This document shows, piece by piece, positions 22,485 to 30,719 of a stretch of 46,024 bases of DNA. The translations under genes and the position numbers were made by a program. The first letter of the stretch is position 1; every line of letters starts with the position of its first letter. This DNA is from a virus: positions 1 to 46,024 of IMG/VR virus record IMGVR_UViG_3300031237_000009; one strand, given 5' to 3'. The notes beneath the pieces were generated by a model that had not been told where the DNA came from, ran no database searches, and saw only the letters and a program-made list of their open reading frames with translations.

Positions 22485-23387
22485 ATGACCGACAGATTCC
22501 TGCGCGACTACCGGCTGACCATTGGGATAGGCGCGCAGGCTGTCACCATTCTGCCGCCATTCCGAATTCGCTTCAGCGTCGACAAGTCAGACAAGGCCGA
22601 CCTGAACAAAGCGACAATCAAGATCGACGGGCTCAATCCTGACAAGCGCCGTCGACTTGTTCGCGATGCCGACGAAAAGCCGAAGACGGAGAAAAAGAAG
22701 AATGGCGAGACGGTTGCAGCTCCAGCCCCAACTTCGAATTCAAATAGTGGTTATTTCCCGGTGCTGCTGGAGATCGGCTATCAGGGCAAGCTAGAAACAA
22801 TCTTTCGCGGCTCCATTGATGAGGCTGGCAGCACTCGCGAGAATGACGGCCAGTTCATCACCACGCTGTCAGCAATGGATGGCGGTGAAGACTTCCTGCG
22901 CGGATTCGTCGCCACTACGGTGACCAGCAAGGCCGCCGCAGTCGATGCGGCGCTCGGCACTATGCCCAACACCAAGAAGGGTAAGATCGGCGCCATGGGC
23001 GACATCACGCGACCCAAGGTTCTGGTCGGCAACTCCATGGCCGTCGTGTCGGAGATGCTTGACCCTGACCAGCGCTGGTTCATTGACGACGAGCGCCTAA
23101 ACATCTTGGGTGGCGATGAGGTCGTATCTTCATTCATCCCCGTTGTCAGCGCCGAGACTGGCCTTCAGAACACGCCTGAGGCCGACAAGAAAGAAGTAAC
23201 CATCACAACCTGGCTGAACCCATCGCTTAAAGTTGGCGGACTTTATCAGCTAATCTCCGTTACAGCCCCTCACCGAAATGGGATTTACAAGATCAAGCTG
23301 ATTACCTACAGCGGAGACACGGATGGCAGTGATAACTTCCAACGCGTTACCGGGGAAATCGCCGAAAACTATGTGGTGCCGAGATGA
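22485..23387 (+). CDS. Baseplate hub-like protein (300 aa)
   Basis: RIRFSVDKSDKADLNKATIKIDGLNPDKRR and FPVLLEIGYQGKLETIFRGSIDEA give the first beta domain. A charged lysine-rich loop with KKKNGE lies between them. TTLSAMDGGEDFLRG and LNILGGDEVVSSFIPVVSAETGLQNTPE follow the gp27/hub pattern, ending YQLISVTAPHRNGIYKI and GEIAENYVVPR. It lies before the gp138-like spike and overlaps it by 4 nt. Confidence 0.7.
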   Translation: MTDRFLRDYRLTIGIGAQAVTILPPFRIRFSVDKSDKADLNKATIKIDGLNPDKRRRLVRDADEKPKTEKKKNGETVAAPAPTSNSNSGYFPVLLEIGYQGKLETIFRGSIDEAGSTRENDGQFITTLSAMDGGEDFLRGFVATTVTSKAAAVDAALGTMPNTKKGKIGAMGDITRPKVLVGNSMAVVSEMLDPDQRWFIDDERLNILGGDEVVSSFIPVVSAETGLQNTPEADKKEVTITTWLNPSLKVGGLYQLISVTAPHRNGIYKIKLITYSGDTDGSDNFQRVTGEIAENYVVPR

Positions 23388-24007
23388 CCGACAAGAAAGA
23401 AGAACTGACGGATGTAATGAATGACGCCATGATCACGGCGTTGGCGAATACGCATACCATCGTCATCGCCAAGATTACTTCGGTTGGCGCGACAACAATT
23501 GATGCGCAGCCCGTCATACAGCGCGTTGTTGATGGCCAGGCCGTAACGCTCCCCGTGTTTCCTTCTATCCCTCCAGTCTTCCTCAGCGGCGGCACCAGCT
23601 ATGACGCCCATCCGATAGCTGTTGGCGACTACTGCCTTCTGCTGGTAAGTGAGCGGTGCTTCGACCGCTGGTATGGTGGCGCCGATAACGTGCCTCCAAT
23701 CGAGCAGCGCATGCATGACTACAGCGACTGCTTCGCGCTGGTCGGCGTATCCCCCGCATCCATGGCAAAGACCATTCCGAATACCATAGAACGCTTCGGC
23801 GACTCAACGGTAACTGGCGAGTGGATTCATACTGGCAGCTATGATCTGACCGGCCCGCTAACGGTCACTGGCAGCACTGACACGACCGGCAACACAGATT
23901 CAACAACCTATTCCGTAAACGGCACACCTGGCTGGACAGGAACTTTCGCTACAGGCGACAGCCGAACGGTGACGGTTGTCTCAGGACTCATCACAAACGT
24001 CGCATGA
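23384..24007 (+). CDS. Baseplate spike, gp138-like N-terminal domain (207 aa)
   Basis: Residues about 20-120 (IVIAKITSVGATTIDAQPVIQR, VTLPVFPSIPPVFLSGG, AHPIAVGDYCLLLVSERCFDRWY) match the OB-fold N-terminal domain of gp138-type spikes. A threonine/glycine beta-helix-like tail follows (GPLTVTGSTDTTGNTDSTTYSVNG). It forms the membrane-piercing tip. The region around its stop contains an inverted repeat with the next start. Confidence 0.85.
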   Translation: MTDKKEELTDVMNDAMITALANTHTIVIAKITSVGATTIDAQPVIQRVVDGQAVTLPVFPSIPPVFLSGGTSYDAHPIAVGDYCLLLVSERCFDRWYGGADNVPPIEQRMHDYSDCFALVGVSPASMAKTIPNTIERFGDSTVTGEWIHTGSYDLTGPLTVTGSTDTTGNTDSTTYSVNGTPGWTGTFATGDSRTVTVVSGLITNVA

Positions 24008-24049
24008 TGATGTAAGATGCTGGCATAGCTCTTGCAGGTGACATCATGC
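24002..24049 (+). promoter_or_regulatory. Start-codon hairpin for translational coupling
   Basis: GCATGATG (24002-24009) pairs perfectly with CATCATGC (24042-24049). The 5' arm contains the stop of the spike gene (24005-24007) and the 3' arm contains the ATG of the next gene (24046-24048). A ribosome reaching the stop would open the stem. Confidence 0.5.
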
Positions 24050-24399
24050 GCGTATCAGGCCTAGACAAAGACGGAGATTGGCGATTTGGCCGAGGGCTGG
24101 CATCGTACATCTCTCGCGGAGACGCCGTCCGGCAAAATGTCGTCACGCGCATCAAGTCATTCCGCTCGGACTTCTTCCTAGATATCGACGCCAACATCGA
24201 TTGGATAGATCTGCTCGGTCGCCGCGACACCAAAGATGAAATCCTTCGCGCTATCGAACGTGTCACCCTGGCAACAGAGGGCGTGACCACGATCACCAAG
24301 CTCGAAATCGAGACAAAGACAAGCACTCGTAAAGCCACTATAATGCTCTCGTTTGGCACGATTTTTGACGACAGCATTACTGAAGAGATAACCATCTGA
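24046..24399 (+). CDS. Baseplate wedge-type protein (117 aa)
   Basis: The protein starts MRVSGLDKDGDWRFGRGLA. IKSFRSDFFLDIDANIDWIDLLG and ILRAIERVTLATEGVTTITKLEIET place it in the family of small wedge proteins that precede baseplate J in myophages. It overlaps gpJ-like by 1 nt. The initiation site sits in the hairpin described at 24002-24049. Confidence 0.75.
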   Translation: MRVSGLDKDGDWRFGRGLASYISRGDAVRQNVVTRIKSFRSDFFLDIDANIDWIDLLGRRDTKDEILRAIERVTLATEGVTTITKLEIETKTSTRKATIMLSFGTIFDDSITEEITI

Positions 24400-25589
24400 T
24401 GGCAGGCCCAACGATTGATGCTAGCGGCATTACGATCCAGAGCTTCGACGAGATCCTTGCCGAGCTTGTTGCGGGCTATCAGGGTATCTACGGCGTTGAC
24501 ATCAATCTTAGCCAAGAGAGTCCGGATGGCCAGCGCGTAGCCATTGAGGCGAAGTCCAGGGCTGACATGCAGGCTTTCGGCCTGTGGATCGCCAACAACT
24601 TCGACCCTGACTTTGCTCGCGGGATCTTCCAGGCAAAAATCGCCAAGCTTTCGGGCGTATTTCCACGACCGGCAACGCGGTCATTCTGGGATCTCTCCGT
24701 TGTGACCACCCGCGTGGTCACGCTGCCGACCGGATATCAAATATCTGACGATCTTGGCCAGCTCTGGGAGCTTCCGGCGCCAGTAATTCTGCCAGTTGGC
24801 ACATCTCCGATCACGTTCCAGGCTACCGACTTCGGATCGGTAACCGGACTCGCTGGCGCCGTGTTCACGCCGGTCACCGTGGTGCTGGGCGTCACTGGAT
24901 TTACCGCTGCCGTCGATGCAGAGCCAGGCAAGGATGAAGAGACTGACGAAGAGTTTGTTCAGAAGCGCAATCTGAGCTTGGAAAATCCGGCTTTCTCGAC
25001 GACCAATTCCCTTACTGCTCGCCTACTGAACACTGCCGGTGTGACGGATGCCTTTGTTTACGATAACGATACGGATGATTTCGGGCCGCCACTGCATCCA
25101 GATTGGATGCTGAATGCTCATAGTATCTGGGCTGTCGTTGAAGGCGGGACAATCGACGATATCGGTCAGGCGCTGCTGTTCCAGAAGACTGGCGGAACAG
25201 GCATCAAGGGGGCAATCGTTCTGAACATCCCTGAGACTCTGACCCGGCCAGACGGCAGCACTTTTGTAGTTATCCAGATTCGTCACTTCGACCGCCCTGT
25301 CATGGTTCCGATTTATGTCCATGTAACAGCAACCAGGAAAGATCCGCTGGTCCCAGTTGACGTGCCACTTCTCAAGCAGAAGATCGCCGCGCATAAATTC
25401 TATATCGGCACTCCGCTTCAGGCCGCAGAGCTGTACTGCCCAGCCTATACCGCTGGCAATGACTTCATCCTGACCGACATGGAAATCAGCGATGACAACC
25501 TAGCATTCACCGATGGAAGCCTGACGCCGGATGCTGGTTCTAAATTCGAAATAGTGGTCACCAACATCACCGTCACCGAGGTGATCTGA
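24399..25589 (+). CDS. Baseplate J-like protein (396 aa)
   Basis: SFDEILAELVAGYQGIYGVDINLSQESPDGQRVAIEAKSRADM is the typical J start; AKLSGVFPRPATRSFWDLSVV, then EPGKDEETDEEFVQKRNLSLENPA and TARLLNTAGVTDAFVYDNDTD follow. IWAVVEGGTIDDIGQALLFQKTGGTGIKG marks the conserved third domain. It is part of the wedge that links hub and fibres. Confidence 0.9.
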   Translation: MAGPTIDASGITIQSFDEILAELVAGYQGIYGVDINLSQESPDGQRVAIEAKSRADMQAFGLWIANNFDPDFARGIFQAKIAKLSGVFPRPATRSFWDLSVVTTRVVTLPTGYQISDDLGQLWELPAPVILPVGTSPITFQATDFGSVTGLAGAVFTPVTVVLGVTGFTAAVDAEPGKDEETDEEFVQKRNLSLENPAFSTTNSLTARLLNTAGVTDAFVYDNDTDDFGPPLHPDWMLNAHSIWAVVEGGTIDDIGQALLFQKTGGTGIKGAIVLNIPETLTRPDGSTFVVIQIRHFDRPVMVPIYVHVTATRKDPLVPVDVPLLKQKIAAHKFYIGTPLQAAELYCPAYTAGNDFILTDMEISDDNLAFTDGSLTPDAGSKFEIVVTNITVTEVI

Positions 25590-26305
25590 TGGCGATGGTC
25601 GACGAGACGGTCAACCTCCTGATCAAACAGTATTGGGAGAAGCCAAAGGCGAAGGCTGAAATTGAACTTCAGGCATCGACCTGGGAGACGACTCGCGCCT
25701 TTCTTGGTGCGCTAGATCCGGCTTTCGATCTGGATAACGCTATTGGTGCCCAGCTCGATGTGCTTGGCCGCATTGTCGGCATCAGTCGATCAGTTCCAGG
25801 CGTGATCCCGAAAATCTACTTCGGCTTCAGCATCAATCCAAACAACGAGGGGTTCGCCAGCAAATTCAATCCGATGCGAATCGGCGGCCCATTCTTCAGC
25901 AAATTCTCGTCGGCGTTCACCGATCTTCAGCTTGGCGATAACGATTATCGATTTTTCATCAGGGTAAAAGCATCGCTGAACAGGGCCGCTGGCTATCTGT
26001 CGAGTGACAAATACATCGGCATCCAAGACGTTGTTCTTGCCGCATTTGATGGCAGAGCCTATGTAGTCGATAACCTCGACATGACGCTGACCCTCTATGT
26101 TTCACCAGTTGTCAGCCTCGACAGACTCACGCTCATCAGGGCTCTAAATTTGCTGCCTAAGCCCCAAGGTGTTCGCTACAAGGTGATCATCCAGGCAGAG
26201 CCAGGCGTGACATTTGGCTTTTCAAACAACCCTATTTCGCGTGGTTTCGCGAGTAAATTTGATCCGCTGCGTGAGGGCGGCTTCTTCGCAAGAAAGGTGA
26301 TCTAA
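25589..26305 (+). CDS. DUF2612-type baseplate protein (238 aa)
   Basis: LIKQYWEKPKAKAEIELQASTWETTRAF, DNAIGAQLDVLGRIVGISRSVPG and DNDYRFFIRVKASLNRAAGY are the DUF2612 pattern, equivalent to Mu-like gp48/I proteins. Two short repeats, FGFSINPNNEGFASKFNPMR and FGFSNNPISRGFASKFDPLR, occur near residues 72 and 210. Directly precedes the fibre gene. Confidence 0.85.
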   Translation: MAMVDETVNLLIKQYWEKPKAKAEIELQASTWETTRAFLGALDPAFDLDNAIGAQLDVLGRIVGISRSVPGVIPKIYFGFSINPNNEGFASKFNPMRIGGPFFSKFSSAFTDLQLGDNDYRFFIRVKASLNRAAGYLSSDKYIGIQDVVLAAFDGRAYVVDNLDMTLTLYVSPVVSLDRLTLIRALNLLPKPQGVRYKVIIQAEPGVTFGFSNNPISRGFASKFDPLREGGFFARKVI

Positions 26306-26306
26306 C

Positions 26307-27209
26307 ATGGCAAAAATTGTCCGGTATAACGGCAACCTTGAAGCCTTTGCGTCTGCCGCGCCAGGGACTGAGCGCACCATTTTTGGTGACATTACCCAGG
26401 CTAACGACCTGACGAGCCAGATCAACGCTGACTTCCTGCGCGGATGGGGCATTGTGGGGCCGTCTGATCAGCCTGCGCTTGAAGACTTCAACGCGGTAGG
26501 CTACACGCTAGGCCAGCTCATTGCGTACCTGCATCAGGTGGGCGTGCCCGAATACAATGCGACGCAGGAATACCACATCAATAGCGTCTGCAACTCGGCA
26601 GGGATCCTCTATGTGTCCTTGATCAACACCAACGTCGGGAACACTCCAGCATCGTCTCCGTCTCAATGGGCTGAGCTTTACGCGCAGGCAACAGAAACGG
26701 TTCGCGGGACGGCGGAAGTTGCCACAGAGGCGGAAGTGACCGCAGGCACGGACGACGCCAGGATTGTTACCCCGCTAAAACTTCTGCAAAGGCTGACAAC
26801 TTATATCGTTCAGGCAACAGAAACAGTTTTCGGCTGGGCCAAGATAGCCACACAGGCGCAGACGAATACCGGCACCGATGACAACACCATCGTAACGCCA
26901 AAGAAACTGCGGTTCGGCGTTACGATGAATATCGCGGCGACGGGATACCTCGCCTTCCCTTCATGGCTGGGCGGCTTCATTATTGAATGGGGCTCCACGT
27001 CCGTGACTGCCGGGATCGTGGCGGGTGTCACTTTCCCCTTGCAGTTCCCAACTGAGTTTCTGAGTGGCGCCCTGTTGACTGGACAGCCGAACGGAAACAA
27101 CACCGCAACCCTTACTCAGGGCATCCAATCTGTTCCAACTTCTACCGGCATGAACCTAATCAACAGCAGCGGCACCGTCATTGTTCGATGGATCGTGATC
27201 GGCCACTAG
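26307..27209 (+). CDS. Tail fibre protein (300 aa)
   Basis: The N-terminus (FASAAPGTERTIFGDITQANDLTSQINADFLRGWG) is the baseplate attachment part of short Mu-like fibres. Two repeats follow: QATETVRGTAEVATEAEVTAGTDD with IVTPLKL, and QATETVFGWAKIATQAQTNTGTDD with IVTPKKL. The C-terminal 90 residues (LAFPSWLGGFIIEWGSTSVTAG) resemble the pyocin-type receptor-binding tip and end MNLINSSGTVIVRWIVIGH. It determines host range. Confidence 0.85.
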   Translation: MAKIVRYNGNLEAFASAAPGTERTIFGDITQANDLTSQINADFLRGWGIVGPSDQPALEDFNAVGYTLGQLIAYLHQVGVPEYNATQEYHINSVCNSAGILYVSLINTNVGNTPASSPSQWAELYAQATETVRGTAEVATEAEVTAGTDDARIVTPLKLLQRLTTYIVQATETVFGWAKIATQAQTNTGTDDNTIVTPKKLRFGVTMNIAATGYLAFPSWLGGFIIEWGSTSVTAGIVAGVTFPLQFPTEFLSGALLTGQPNGNNTATLTQGIQSVPTSTGMNLINSSGTVIVRWIVIGH

Positions 27210-27219
27210 AGGATTCAAC

Positions 27220-27567
27220 ATGTACGCAAAATGGATTCAAGACGAAGGGCGTTTCGGATTTTCCAATACGGATAATGGCGGCGTCGAAATCACAAAAGAA
27301 GAATACGACTCTCTTCTTGCGGGCAACTCGGCAGGCAAACTGATCTCGAAAGGCTCTGATGGGCGCCCAGCGCTTACTGATCCAGTGATGCTGCCAATGA
27401 CCCTGGAACAAATCCTTGATGCCAGGCAGCGCGCCTATGTGGCAGAGTCAGACCCACTCAAAAATGAAGCAGAGTATGACGCTATGGTGGCGGGAGTTGA
27501 GCCGGATTATGCAGCATGGATGGCGAAAGTCCTGGAAATAAAAACCCGTTATCCGCTTCCGGAGTGA
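27220..27567 (+). CDS. Tail fibre assembly-like protein (115 aa)
   Basis: YAKWIQDEGRFGFSNTDNGGVEITKEEYDSLLAGNSAGK fits the small chaperone that follows many fibres (F.....g...I....Y..L..g...Gk.i). LTDPVMLPMTLEQILDARQRAYVAESDPL and a C-terminal AWMAKVLEIKTRYPLPE complete the pattern of the fibre assembly chaperone family. Confidence 0.75.
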   Translation: MYAKWIQDEGRFGFSNTDNGGVEITKEEYDSLLAGNSAGKLISKGSDGRPALTDPVMLPMTLEQILDARQRAYVAESDPLKNEAEYDAMVAGVEPDYAAWMAKVLEIKTRYPLPE

Positions 27568-27575
27568 AAAGCCGA

Positions 27576-28064
27576 ATGAATAAATTTATCTTCCTGGCTT
27601 CTCTGCTGCTGGCGTCTTTCGGCGCAAACGCGGAAATCATTCTCGACAAGAAAATGAATACTGAGCTTATGGCCAGCTCAAACATTCCATACCATGAGGT
27701 ATTCATGGAGAGGGTCGACTTCCAAACCACACAGGAGAATGAAGAAGTCACGATAAACATCTCCATTCCCTTCTCTGGGCATATCGTGGGGGGCGATGCC
27801 GCAAGTAATGCGATCCGCGTCTATCTCGATGGCAACAGCTATTACAACTACTCATATGCCTCCTACTGGAATGGCGAGATGCTTCTGAACTCCGGGACCT
27901 TTCCGCATATTGCCAATCTGCCGCAGATAGGCCATCTCAGTGGTTCGATCAGAAAAATAATCGCTATGCCTGGAACGCATTCGATATACGTTCAAAGTTC
28001 TGGTGGCAGTCTCGGCACTGCGTCGACGATAAAGTCTGAGCGCCGATATCAGGTTTGGAAGTGA
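27576..28064 (+). CDS. Secreted beta-rich protein with signal peptide (162 aa)
   Basis: I start at ATG 27576. The first 19 residues (MNKFIFLASLLLASFGANA) form a classical signal peptide with ANA before E. The mature part is polar and beta-rich, with SGHIVGGDAASNAIRVYLDG and YYNYSYASYWNGEMLLNSG. No lipobox is seen, so it is likely periplasmic. Exported proteins are unusual between fibre and lysis genes; superinfection control or surface modification are possible roles. I recognise no family. Its AT content looks higher than neighbours. Confidence 0.6.
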   Translation: MNKFIFLASLLLASFGANAEIILDKKMNTELMASSNIPYHEVFMERVDFQTTQENEEVTINISIPFSGHIVGGDAASNAIRVYLDGNSYYNYSYASYWNGEMLLNSGTFPHIANLPQIGHLSGSIRKIIAMPGTHSIYVQSSGGSLGTASTIKSERRYQVWK

Positions 28065-28324
28065 TGACGCGCGCAACCTGCTTCAGCATGCTCGCCCTAT
28101 CCGTCGCGATCTGGAATTTTGTCCAGCATCGCGACATAAGCGCCAACATGTACATCGCGGCCTTCATGGTGATCCAGGGTGCAAGATATGTTCCCGACGA
28201 AACCCCATCCAAACATTGGGATCGCGTGGCTTTGCTCTGTACAATACTGAGTGTGGCCATATGCCTGTTTTCGGCGTATGGATTATCTGAAGGCTTCCAA
28301 TGGGGAAGGCCGAAATCATGGTAG
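28064..28324 (+). CDS. Small membrane protein, holin-type region (86 aa)
   Basis: I take ATG 28064, overlapping the preceding stop (TGATG). Two membrane segments are visible: CFSMLALSVAIWNFV and VALLCTILSVAICLFSAYGL; the part between them (MYIAAFMVIQGARYV) may be a third. Loops carry several charges. It lies first in the lysis block ahead of two further membrane proteins and may be a holin partner. Confidence 0.65.
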   Translation: MTRATCFSMLALSVAIWNFVQHRDISANMYIAAFMVIQGARYVPDETPSKHWDRVALLCTILSVAICLFSAYGLSEGFQWGRPKSW

Positions 28325-28332
28325 GAGAGAAT

Positions 28333-28722
28333 ATGGCCGATGGACTGACTAGCGCGGGGGCTTCGCTGGCTGTCGGCGGGGCTGGTATAACGCTCGCAAG
28401 CTTGCTGCCAGGGGTTGATCTCCAGGCGGTGATAGGATCGTTTGGCGGGGCGTTCTTCTTCATCCTGTTCGCCAAGGATATCAGCGCCTGGCAACGCGCA
28501 GGCTATCTCCTTGTTGGCTGGATTGGTGGCTACTTCGGTGCAGCCGAGCTGTTATCTCTGGCCTGGACAAAGACTTCGGGATTTTCTTCGTTCGTTGCGG
28601 GTCTATTCTGTGTCGCCATCGGTATTAGTTTGATCGAGGCATTCCAGACAGGTAAGCCGCCGAGATGGTTGCAGTGGGTCATTAACCGCTTTCTCGGAAA
28701 AAGGGAGACGGATAATGGTTGA
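28333..28722 (+). CDS. Putative holin-like protein (129 aa)
   Basis: I choose ATG 28333 (MADGLTSAGASLAVGG) with GGAG six bases upstream, rather than 28300. Three to four hydrophobic segments: LASLLPGVDLQAVIGSFGGAFFFILFA, GYLLVGWIGGYFGAAELL and FVAGLFCVAIGISLIEAF. The C-terminus is basic (NRFLGKRE). Similar proteins in related phages are annotated as holins. Overlaps the next gene by 8 nt. Confidence 0.7.
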   Translation: MADGLTSAGASLAVGGAGITLASLLPGVDLQAVIGSFGGAFFFILFAKDISAWQRAGYLLVGWIGGYFGAAELLSLAWTKTSGFSSFVAGLFCVAIGISLIEAFQTGKPPRWLQWVINRFLGKRETDNG

Positions 28723-29056
28723 TTCAATTGACTGGGCTATTGCCCATTGGATACAGATCAAGGCGCTATTGCAGGCGTTCTTCTGCGGCGGAATCGCATT
28801 CGTGATCGCCTTCAAGTATCAGCGCGGCGATTCCAGCTACCACTTTCTGCCCAGCCTATGCGCGTTCGGCCTTGCCTCGTTGCTGGCTCAGCAATGGCTG
28901 TCAGTCATGGGCGAGATCCTTGTCCGTGGCGTCTGGCCTGATGTATCCATCTACAACACTCTGACATTTGCGTTCCTGTTCGTTCTGATTGTCCGGGCGA
29001 AGGGTAATGTCGCCCGGATGTTCCACCGTGACGGAAGCAAGGGAGAGGCCAGATGA
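28715..29056 (+). CDS. 3TM holin-like protein (113 aa)
   Basis: Three membrane spans: ALLQAFFCGGIAFVIAFKY, LPSLCAFGLASLLAQQWLSVM and TLTFAFLFVLIVRAKGNVARMF. The GNVAR after the third span is a hallmark of phage 3TM holins. It would make the inner-membrane hole that releases or activates the endolysin. Overlaps the endolysin start by 4 nt. Confidence 0.75.
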   Translation: MVDSIDWAIAHWIQIKALLQAFFCGGIAFVIAFKYQRGDSSYHFLPSLCAFGLASLLAQQWLSVMGEILVRGVWPDVSIYNTLTFAFLFVLIVRAKGNVARMFHRDGSKGEAR

Positions 29057-29520
29057 CCTATCCAAAAGCGGCGGTAGACGCGGCATTCCTGCTGCTTCCA
29101 GCCAAGATGGATACACGTCAGGCACGGGTCATCCATGCGGCAATCGGCTATCAGGAATCAAAATACAAGGTCCGCATTCAGTACGGCAATGGCCCAGCTA
29201 GATCCTACTGGCAATTTGAGAATGGTCGACTGGCTGGCATCAATGGCGTGCTGAATCATCGGGCAAGCGCCGAACTGGCAAAGACCGTGTGCAAGGCTCG
29301 CGGTGTCGCTCCGGAACGCATGGCTGTATGGAAGGCCATGGAGACGGATGACGTATTGGGCGCCGCCTTTGCTCGCCTACTTATGTACACCGATCCGCTC
29401 CAACTGCCGGACAATGCCGCCGACGCCTGGGAGATGTATGCCAAGCGTCTCTGGCGTCCAGGCAAACCCCATCCAGATGAGTGGCCAGCCTCTTGGGCGT
29501 TTGGCCTGGAGTGCGTGTGA
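29053..29520 (+). CDS. Endolysin, lysozyme-like (155 aa)
   Basis: ARVIHAAIGYQESKYKVRIQYGNGPARSYWQFENGRLAGI contains a probable catalytic glutamate (E35, QES context) followed by a GP-rich substrate loop and YWQFE. The remaining helices (DDVLGAAFARLLMYTDP, AWEMYAKRLWRPGKPHPDEWP) match phage transglycosylase-like endolysins that have no signal peptide. So a holin must deliver it. Position between holins and Rz fits. Confidence 0.75.
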   Translation: MTYPKAAVDAAFLLLPAKMDTRQARVIHAAIGYQESKYKVRIQYGNGPARSYWQFENGRLAGINGVLNHRASAELAKTVCKARGVAPERMAVWKAMETDDVLGAAFARLLMYTDPLQLPDNAADAWEMYAKRLWRPGKPHPDEWPASWAFGLECV

Positions 29521-29966
29521 ACATAACCGCTATCTTGGCTGGCGTGGCATTCGTGGTCGGATCTGGGCTGGCCTGGAACGTACAGGCCTTGCGATGGGAT
29601 GCCGATGTCGCCGAGCTTCGTCAGGAGCAGGCCAGCAAGCTGCTGGAGTCGTGGGCTGATGGCGAGCGCAAGGCATTGGCCGCAGAGGATCAGAAAGAGG
29701 CTATTCAAAATGAGTTCAATGAGTTCAAGCAGATCGAAGCTCTGCGCAATGCTTCTATCAATAGCGGCGCTACACGGGTGCGCGTCCGCGCAACTTGCCC
29801 CGCAGTGTCCGGCGCCGAAGCAAATGCCAGCGGAACTTCGGGCGGAACCGTCGAGCTTGATCCAGCTTATCGACAAGCTCTTTCCGACCTCAGAAGCGGG
29901 GCAGCCGAGCAGCTAAGGTTGCTGAATGTTTGTCGAACTGAGTTGAAAAGTAGAAGCGCCCCGTAG
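29517..29966 (+). CDS. Rz: i-spanin, Rz-like (149 aa)
   Basis: I start at GTG 29517, overlapping the endolysin stop (GTGA). One N-terminal membrane anchor (ITAILAGVAFVVGSGLAWNV) is followed by a periplasmic coiled coil rich in E, K, A and Q, then CPAVSGAEANAS and a helical CRTELKSRS end. Inner-membrane half of the spanin complex that fuses the membranes during lysis. Confidence 0.85.
   Translation: MNITAILAGVAFVVGSGLAWNVQALRWDADVAELRQEQASKLLESWADGERKALAAEDQKEAIQNEFNEFKQIEALRNASINSGATRVRVRATCPAVSGAEANASGTSGGTVELDPAYRQALSDLRSGAAEQLRLLNVCRTELKSRSAP
29710..29916 (+). CDS. Rz1: o-spanin lipoprotein, Rz1-like, nested in Rz (68 aa)
   Basis: In the +1 frame inside Rz. MSSMSSSRSKLCAMLLSIAALHGCA gives a basic n-region, hydrophobic core and the lipobox LHGC, followed by a proline-containing mature part (APQCPAPKQMPAELRAEPSS). 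A GAGG site lies 9 nt upstream of 29710. Starts at 29719 or 29749 are also possible. Outer-membrane partner of Rz. Confidence 0.8.
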   Translation: MSSMSSSRSKLCAMLLSIAALHGCASAQLAPQCPAPKQMPAELRAEPSSLIQLIDKLFPTSEAGQPSS

Positions 29967-29976
29967 GGCGCTTTTT
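29955..29976 (+). terminator. Intrinsic terminator at the end of the late region
   Basis: AGCGCCC (29955-29961) pairs with GGGCGCT (29966-29972), loop CGTA, then TTTTT. It overlaps the Rz stop region and separates the late operon from the convergent early operon. Confidence 0.85.
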
Positions 29977-30214
29977 ACTGATCGATAATTTTCCAGCTTT
30001 TTGGCTCAATACCCGGCCCGCCTGTGTAGTCTGACCAGTGCCAGCGCTCGTCTTCAAAATCGTAATAGGCGTCAGCTTCGCCGTCAGGATAGAGGCGCCG
30101 ACCGAACCTATCATCATCTGCCAGCGTAATTTTTGCGGTCACTGTCCACGGATATTCTGCGCCTGGATTCTCCGAGCCTTCAGGCATTGTCTCTTTTGGC
30201 GGATAAGTGATCAT
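29975..30214 (-). CDS. Hypothetical phage protein (79 aa)
   Basis: The protein is acidic with an aromatic-rich end (YDFEDERWHWSDYTGGPGIEPKSWK). It overlaps the next gene's stop by 4 nt on the minus strand. Last gene of the minus operon, ending right at the terminator. Function unknown. Confidence 0.6.
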   Translation of the reverse strand: MITYPPKETMPEGSENPGAEYPWTVTAKITLADDDRFGRRLYPDGEADAYYDFEDERWHWSDYTGGPGIEPKSWKIIDQ

Positions 30215-30408
30215 TTCCGCATCGCCCTCAAAATTGCCGCAGTCGCTTTGACTCCGGCATATTTAGCTCGGCTGTCATCTTCAAGATCGCAAAGTTGCTG
30301 CGCGCTGCAATTTAGCCAGTTATCACCGATTAGATTACTGGTGACGAGGATTCCGCCAACCCAGCAAGTCGGCCTCCATGGGAGATCTTGGTGGAGATTG
30401 TTTTTCAT
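30211..30408 (-). CDS. Hypothetical phage protein (65 aa)
   Basis: I choose ATG 30408 (MKNNLHQDLPWRPTCW), preceded by GGGGATC and overlapping the upstream stop; the longer frame above it is a shadow of the 30405-30719 gene. Two cysteines in CSAQQLC and a basic end (RAMRK). Function unknown. Confidence 0.55.
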   Translation of the reverse strand: MKNNLHQDLPWRPTCWVGGILVTSNLIGDNWLNCSAQQLCDLEDDSRAKYAGVKATAAILRAMRK

Positions 30409-30719
30409 GGAAGATCCCCTGTATCTGAAAAATGTTGGAGGATTGGAAGCAGCTCGGCCACTAGTTCGCGGGTTAGATGCATGCGCGTCGTGAGCAGCAC
30501 GTTCTTTGGGATTGGATACGGAACCCATCCGGTCGTTTCTTCTGTATCCACGCCAGCCGCCAGGGCATCGCTGGCCATGATCAGCGGGGTCGCATCCTGA
30601 ATCCCGAACCATATGGCATCCTCGGTGGCTAGGCTGCTTTTCTGGATGATGCAGGCATCGCCGTAGCGATCTTCGAATTCGATTGTGGCGAAGCCGCGAT
30701 TGGTTTTTGACTGGATCAT
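30405..30719 (-). CDS. Hypothetical phage protein (104 aa)
   Basis: The protein starts MIQSKTNRGFATIEFEDRYG, continues ACIIQKSSLATEDAIWFGI and ends with helical RELVAELLPILQHFSDTGDL. The pattern D.YG..C.IQ.SS.A.......G......LTre.v..LlP.L..F...G.L is known from phage hypotheticals that follow replication genes. Coupled by 4-nt overlaps to both neighbours. Confidence 0.65.
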   Translation of the reverse strand: MIQSKTNRGFATIEFEDRYGDACIIQKSSLATEDAIWFGIQDATPLIMASDALAAGVDTEETTGWVPYPIPKNVLLTTRMHLTRELVAELLPILQHFSDTGDLP

